This document shows, in pieces, positions 1 to 6,005 of a stretch of 14,315 nt of DNA (within the stretch, counting starts at the first letter, position 1; every line of letters begins with the position of its first letter). The DNA is taken from the NCBI GenBank assembly GCA_036244855.1, contig BQKZ01021672.1, positions 1 to 14,315 of the forward strand, read 5' to 3'. The translations under genes and the position numbers were made by a program. Below the pieces are notes generated by a model, which saw only the letters and a list, made by a program, of their open reading frames with translations, did no database searches and had not been told where the DNA came from. This stretch comes from Temnopleurus reevesii (taxonomy: Eukaryota; Echinodermata; Echinoidea; Temnopleuroida; Temnopleuridae).

Positions 1-214
1 TCTCTTTTATTATCAAATATTCTAATCACACACGTTGGTTTTGAAACACTACATGTAAACACACAATGTCAAATCAAAGTTAAACAACTAAAAAACACAT
101 TCGGAATGAAAAGAATGATAGCATATATCAATCTGTCAATGTACGATAAAAAGCCCTTCGCCCAATAACATCAGAATATAAACATGATCAATAGATAATA
201 CAATGTTCTGTGCA

Positions 215-317
215 TTAGTTTGGACTCCCATTGGAAATAAGCCGTTGGCTTTCATGGGATATCCTTGTCATTGTATTTTCTTGTATTATGACGAATGAAA
301 TAAAATAAAATAAAATC
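215..317 (+). repeat. Probable non-LTR retrotransposon 3' end
   Basis: GGAAATAAGCCGTTGGCTTTCATGGGAT, then TTGTATTATGACGAATGAAA and AATAA-type repeats to 317. CR1/L2-like elements of marine invertebrates often end with a GGCTTTCATGG-like stretch and a short A-rich repeat. No coding part is present. Identification is from resemblance only. Confidence 0.4.
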
Positions 318-968
318 AGTGTAATGATGCGCCACAATCGTAACAATGTGAGAAATCTAAAAAAATATTTTTATTAACCACCAATTAATGGTAATCAAAA
401 CTTACACTGTAGATTTTGATCCATATTTCATTTCATAATCCAACCTCACCTGCATCTTGTAAGCGTCAAATGCATTGGGTACGAAATACATTATTAAATG
501 TAAAAGAAAAATTGCAAGAGATTGCAACGAAGGTTAAACCTGTGAACAATGCCAGTGAAAGTGCTCTTAAAGTTTACCTTATAGGTACATTAGAAAATCA
601 GGGTGGACAATTTAACATCAAAGTGAATTTCGTCAACAACAAAAGTGCTGCATTGAATTTATTATGTTGCTGCAAGTGGAATACAAACATAATCATCTAT
701 ACTTGAAACATATCGCACAGATCCCTTGGAATGAAAAGACATTAATTCAACCCGTATTCTCCCCATCTCCTTCTCTCATTCATTATTCAGTAGTCTGTCA
801 TCAACATTTGCTATTAAGAATACCTCTCGCTGATTGGATATTCGACAATATGTATTAATACGAATTACCAATAGTGACAATGTTTAAATCAACGCGTGCA
901 ATGATCAAAGACAGGCAACAAATCATTGTGATACATTTGATCATGAGAGAATATACATATTTAATTAC

Positions 969-1008
<40 letters not shown>

Positions 1009-2827
1009 TAGATTATTTCTATAGCGCTAAAAACAGAGAGTACCATAGCGCTTTAAAATTTAACAGAACAAAAAATTAAAAACAATTTTCTTAATATAAT
1101 TTCATGACCGGCAACACCATTATTACCGAAACTTTTTTTGAAATATCCCTTTGACATGGTTGAATTGAATTAAAATGCAAATATATCACTATATAATTCT
1201 CATATACATCTAAAAAAATGAACCCATATTTGCCAACATTATTATGCACACGTGTAATATAGAAAGAACCAGATAATAAATGTCAAGCTGCATATGTCAT
1301 TTCCAATATGGAAATATAAATAATGCTGAATTTCAATATGATTGCTCATCGCATCTGTAATTCTTGATAAAAAGTGAATTAAACTAAAATCAAATCAAAT
1401 CAAATAAAACACATAACTTATTAATCCTCTCAGTTGTGCTCTACATTGATGGTCTCAAAATCGCGGAAATGTATATACCTTTGTTAACGGGAAGCATCCA
1501 GCAACTCTATTGCAATTTATTTACATGTGCATATTGATGTATTGTAGTATAATGTTGTAATAAAAAGAATGTGATGGTTACATTAAACCAATCCAAATGA
1601 AATAAATGTGATAAAGGCACAATTAATGTATATTGGATGAGTCACATCAATCTCGGCGATATGTCGGGCAATGAAAATAGGGTTGCTCAATAGATCCACG
1701 TCAGCATGCAATTCATGGCGGTGTTATCGATTTCGTATGAATTTCATGATGAAATCAAGAATAAAGAAACTCTAATACTATACCGTGTGGTCTACTTCTA
1801 CTTTTATTCATCATGTTCATTTCCGTTTCAATAATTTACTAGAAAAAGGTCGTTTTATAACTTTTAGATATCTTTCTAACAATGATATTATGTATGATTT
1901 AATTCAAATTCAAAATAAATAATGCCAATCAACAGGAAATCAGTCACATCGCATGGCCTAAAAAGGGAACTTTTATTTACTGCCTGATAATTATCATTTT
2001 TTTTATTGGTTTCATATTACAATGAGGGCTAAAATAGAAAGAGAGGGATGATAAACAAATTCAAACTTAAAAAACAAAAACATATACTCAAATTTGTCTA
2101 CAAAGGAATGCATGAAAAATGAAAATACAAATATATACATCATAGGTTTCGTTCACATTGCAAATTGAATTATTTATAGTCCATTGATTACAAAATTACC
2201 AAAATATACAAAATATTCGAAATTGATAGAGTACATAAATATGATATATCGCTTTAATATTTACACAATAATATAGATGTTTGCACACTTTAAAATGCTG
2301 AATTGACGAGTTCCTTACACATTTATGTCGAGTCTACCGCACACATTTCGGATACAAATTGCAAAAGCATTTGATATGTCATAATAAACGACTGTTTCTT
2401 AGTGCAATTCTAATGAGGGGTGAGTGTCTCACAAGATCTGCTTCTTTTCTGCACATCCCTCCATTTCGAAAACATAAATGCTCCATCGTTTAGAACCCAC
2501 TTTAATTCACAAACCATTATCTGGCAAAATATTCTTGTATTTGATTTTCCTTTGCAGTTTTGTTCAATTTATGTCAACTTAAAATTGATCAAATCTATTT
2601 TTTGTTTTCTTGCGTTTTATTGAAATGGAAATGAAATGAATCAATCACTCAATAATTCATCATGCATACAATTGTGAGTAAACTACCTTTGACCAAGTGA
2701 ATAAATGTCTTGCAGCAAGTGAAAAATAGATATAGATGATCCGATACTTTTGCATATGATTGCACGTGAGTTATCATAATCTGAATTTTAATTTTGTTTT
2801 CATACTTCTTTTTCTCCAAACAATCAG
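318..2827. other. AT-rich intergenic DNA
   Basis: Apart from the TAA microsatellite and SINE-like piece near 1000 and a short ATCAA/ATAAA repeat at 1387-1407, I see no gene. ORFs at 416-706 and 664-858 lack any domain, splice or composition signal. Confidence 0.6.
969..1060 (-). repeat. TAA microsatellite with adjoining SINE-like piece
   Basis: About 41 bp of TAA units, then ATTTCTATAGCGCTAAAAAC and ATAGCGCTTTAAAA. On the minus strand this reads AGCGCTATAG-then-ATT, the same tail arrangement as the plus-strand pieces. Confidence 0.5.
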
Positions 2828-2930
2828 TTTGGAGTCCATCCATGTCATGTGGAATGGGTTTAAGAGTTGCCTCCAAACTAGGAAGAATTCTAGCCGACAC
2901 TATGTCAGAGGATGAAATGGAAGACAACAC
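2828..2930 (+). CDS. Possible exon with TSP1-like motif
   Basis: A pyrimidine-rich tract (ACTTCTTTTTCTCCAAACAATCAG) precedes 103 bp that stay open in one frame, followed by AACAC/GTAAAT, a usable donor. The peptide begins WSPSMSCGMGLRVASK and ends with an acidic stretch (SEDEMEDN). WSPxxxCGxGxR recalls the core of thrombospondin type 1 repeats, although the first cysteine of the usual WSPCSxxCG is replaced by Ser. Phase 1 in, phase 2 out. I cannot find a neighbouring exon on the plus strand, so this may be chance or a stranded exon. Confidence 0.3.
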
Positions 2931-2932
2931 GT

Positions 2933-3431
2933 AAATACAGTTTACAGGTTCTTTCTATTACGTTGACCATGAATGAATTTTTATAAATAACATTTCCATG
3001 ACCTAATTATTTTAAATAACCATGATGCCTCTAAACACCGTCTATGCCTCTAGAATTATTACACGAAACGTTCGTTATGTTTTTTATGAAATTATAAGTA
3101 TGTAAGCATGGTTGTCGAGGCAACTACAGCAAATTAAACCAAGGCGACAGTTGAAAGGAGAGATGGGGATTTTTTGTAAAGAAACCTTCAGCGTCTCATA
3201 ACAGAAAACTTGTAACAGTTTATGTTTGGTATTATTTATTCCATTAGCAAATTTGAATACAGTTTGAATGTAAATGACATGTATCTATACCAGTATATGA
3301 TTTCGAAAGCCTTCTGAGGTTCAAATGTGAAAACAATATGCCTCCTTTTTTGAATTACAAGGTCTATTTGAAGATAGAAGCATCCATCATAAAAAAAACA
3401 CCACATCATATTATCTGATGTACAGAGAAAA
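2933..3431. other. AT-rich intergenic DNA
   Basis: No repeat family or coding signal beyond the AATAAA at 3234-3239 on the minus strand. Confidence 0.5.
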
Positions 3432-3650
3432 CTATTCATAAATAACTATCGAAAGACATGTTTTGAAATTTAAAACGATGCAACACCAATCAGTTGCACA
3501 AGAAGCGTCATTTTTCTCTCGTCCAAAATCGTGTCTATCCTTGCAGGGCAAATTAAGACTATTGCAGAGGCTGACGCAAAACTGTGCATCAGTGGCCTTT
3601 AATATAAAGATTGCAATTACCCATACGATAAATATCAATCGTAAGTCTGT
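3432..3650 (-). CDS. Possible secreted Cys-rich peptide exon
   Basis: An open frame reads LRLIFIVWVIAIFILKATDA, like a signal peptide with a hydrophobic core and small residues before a cleavage site. It then gives QFCVSLCNSLNLPCK and a segment ending SCATDWCC, with seven cysteines in about 50 residues and a TAG stop. There is no ATG in frame (earliest starts would be TTG), but TTTTGCCACAG is a plausible acceptor just before it. The start codon would then lie in an unseen upstream exon. An AATAAA (3234-3239) lies about 195 bp past the stop. No family recognised; could be chance. Confidence 0.25.
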   Translation of the reverse strand, partial: TDLRLIFIVWVIAIFILKATDAQFCVSLCNSLNLPCKDRHDFGREKNDASCATDWCCIVLNFKTCLSIVIYE

Positions 3651-3697
3651 GGCAAAACGTGTACCACAGAGATACGATTCATTTGGAATTAATCGTA

Positions 3698-3703
3698 TTT
3701 ATT
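3698..3703 (-). terminator. Candidate poly(A) signal AATAAA for the WSCD-like gene
   Basis: The first canonical AATAAA found on the minus strand after the TGA at 3983, about 280 bp downstream. If used, the 3' UTR would contain the hairpin element at 3738-3934. Motif-only evidence. Confidence 0.4.
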
Positions 3704-3737
3704 ATATGTAACAGGCCTCAGATCAGACAGAGTTAAC

Positions 3738-3934
3738 ATGGAGGTTTCGATTTCATTCGTAACAGTCACAGTCACAGTTAACCGGAAGTAGTACGTCACG
3801 ATTTTATGCCTTTTCTGATTGTTACGTGCGCCACTACGTGTGTGACGTAACACTGGGCAGACGCGCAAAACTATGACAAACTACTTCCGGTCGACGTGCC
3901 CTTCGTCACAGTGGACTGAAATCGAAAACACCAT
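3738..3934. mobile_element. Hairpin MITE-like element in the WSCD 3' flank
   Basis: About 197 bp forming a long imperfect inverted repeat. Left arm ATGGAGGTTTCGATTTC and right arm (reverse complement) ATGGTGTTTTCGATTTC pair. So do the inner blocks ACCGGAAGTAGT and ACTACTTCCGGT, and GTTACGT near the centre. No coding capacity. Target-site duplication not resolved. It carries TGACGTAA and ACGTCAC motifs, which resemble CREB/ATF sites. Lies 49 bp past the sulfotransferase stop codon. Confidence 0.75.
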
Positions 3935-3982
3935 AATAACGCCCCTTGTGCAACTTGCTACATTACATTACATCGATCACCG

Positions 3983-4350
3983 TCATAAGTTCATATGAGG
4001 GTTGTACTCCTCTGGCAGTGCACTTTGGTTTCGTATTCTCAACGCCATATCGACGCTCTTTATATACAGCGATAGGATCTCTCGCATCTCGTCCGTATAG
4101 GGGTCAAAGCTGAGACGCTGCCGAGTGCTCTCCTTCCGCTTGAACTTGCCGTCGGGTGAGCTTAGCGTGCAGAGGACCCGCTCCTCCTGGTAAGGCTGGC
4201 CGAGGAAGTGGACCATCCGCTGCAGGGACTCAAAGGGATCCTTGCGGAGGTCTTCGTAGTGGATTACCAGGATCTTCTTGGAGTACTGCAGGAAGTTAAG
4301 TGCCGTGTTGGCCCACGTCCGGGATTTGCCTGCCACGAAGTCGATCCATT
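3983..4350 (-). CDS. WSCD1/2-like: WSCD-like terminal exon 5 and stop
   Basis: Encodes residues 244-364 plus TGA. The first codon (GAA) is completed by the last base of exon 4. Seen in order: EWIDFVAGKSRTWANTAL, then KKILVIHYEDLRKDP, then DGKFKRKE and FDPYTDEM, closing with ALPEEYNPHMNL. This is the conserved C-terminal order of WSCD proteins, and the length matches the end of the family, so the C terminus looks intact. The acceptor is TCCTCCATCTTGCAG. Base composition is clearly more GC-rich than the flanks, as expected for an old coding exon. The first 49 bases recur exactly at 13067-13115. Confidence 0.95.
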
Positions 4351-5965
4351 CTGCAAGATGGAGGAAAATCATTTAATCATGAGACTTATGGTTGCTATCC
4401 AATAATGCGAAGGATAGTGTTGAACATCAACTGGAAGCAACACCGTGCAAATAAGACCCTATAATATGGTAATATACCCAAAGTTGGAGACAAAGTTGCA
4501 AGAATACAGATGCAACTCGCTGGACACTACTGCTGACATAAAGAGTTGGCTGCAAGTGGACTCATTATACGGGAGGCATAGGCAGCGGGGTGGACAGAAA
4601 GCACAGGACATGTGTTGATATTTCAAAAGCAGACGCTGGAGCAGTTGGCACATGATGAAAAATATCATGATGGACAGGAGTAACTGGATGATCCATACTA
4701 GGTCTCGGCAGCTTAGCCGACCTGGTTTGGAGGTAGTTATGAGTACAGAACTTTCAGCTTGTTGATCACAGGTTATGTACAAACCACACGTCAGGAGGGT
4801 CATTAAATGAAGAAAGTATACAATAAAATCTGATAAAAACTATTAAGCAAAGTTAGGGTCATATTTTAAACAATCAGTCAATCTGATGCCCATGTGCTAG
4901 CCTTTTTTTCCATTCTTCAATAACCCTCTTGGCGAATCACAACAATTATACAGCTTGATAGAAAGATAACTACGTATATATCCGTTTATAGACTCAATAT
5001 ATGGATTTACATTTCTGAAACAAGCACTTTGAATTTACGGGAAAGAAGGCTTTGTTAAAGGGTGACTAAAGATCGAGTTTAAGATTCATGCGAAAAAGAA
5101 TGTATTTTTATGCTCCAAACTTAAAGCACCTAATGACCATTACCAGAAACAAACCAAGACAGATATCATATTTCTCTGACTAGTGGAGATCACCTAAATG
5201 CCACGACTCTGAAGAAATCATCATAGGCAAATGTGATGTGAACCTGTCATCAAATACTACCGTCGAGATTCAGCTTTTTCACGATAAACGAGAGGTCAGA
5301 TGTAAATGGAAATAACCGATATCTCTGTAAATAGTGAACTTCTTTTTCTCACCTGTCCCCTGAATATAATGCTTCTCGTTGGCAAACCCAGTGTGACCAC
5401 CAAACTTCCTGTTGTGTTCTGAGATGATAGCCTTGTAGGGGTTTCTGATGATGAGAATAGCGCCATCAAACGACGAGATGTGTTCCTGGTCAAACCGATG
5501 TGTCTTCACCGCTACCGTGTTCCCTTTCCGCCAGTTCTCCCGCTCACCAAGAAAACCTGCGGAAATTGACGTTTCGATCAGTTAACCATGTACACAAATA
5601 ATATTTTGCGGAAAAATGGATTAAAAAGGGGGTTTCTGATGACGAGAATAGCGCCATCAAACGATGAGATGTGCTCCTGGTCAAACCGATGTGTCTTGAC
5701 CGCTACCGTCATGACCGTGTTCCCTTTCCGGCAGTTCTCCCGCTCTCCAAGAAAACCTGTGGATATTGAAGTTTAATCAGTCAACCATACATACAAATAA
5801 TATTTTGCGGAGAAATGGATTAAAAAAGGGGGTTTCTGATGATGAGAATAGCCCCATCAAACGATAAGATGTGCTCTTGGTCAAACCGATGGGTCTTGAC
5901 TGCTACCGTATTCCCTTTCCGCCAGTTTTCCCGTTCGCCAAGAAAACCTGCAGATATCGTAGTTT

Positions 5966-6005
<40 letters not shown>

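Noticed and set aside
416..858. Two overlapping plus-strand ORFs (96 and 64 codons)
   Set aside because: AT-rich chance frames without splice signals, domains or repeats.
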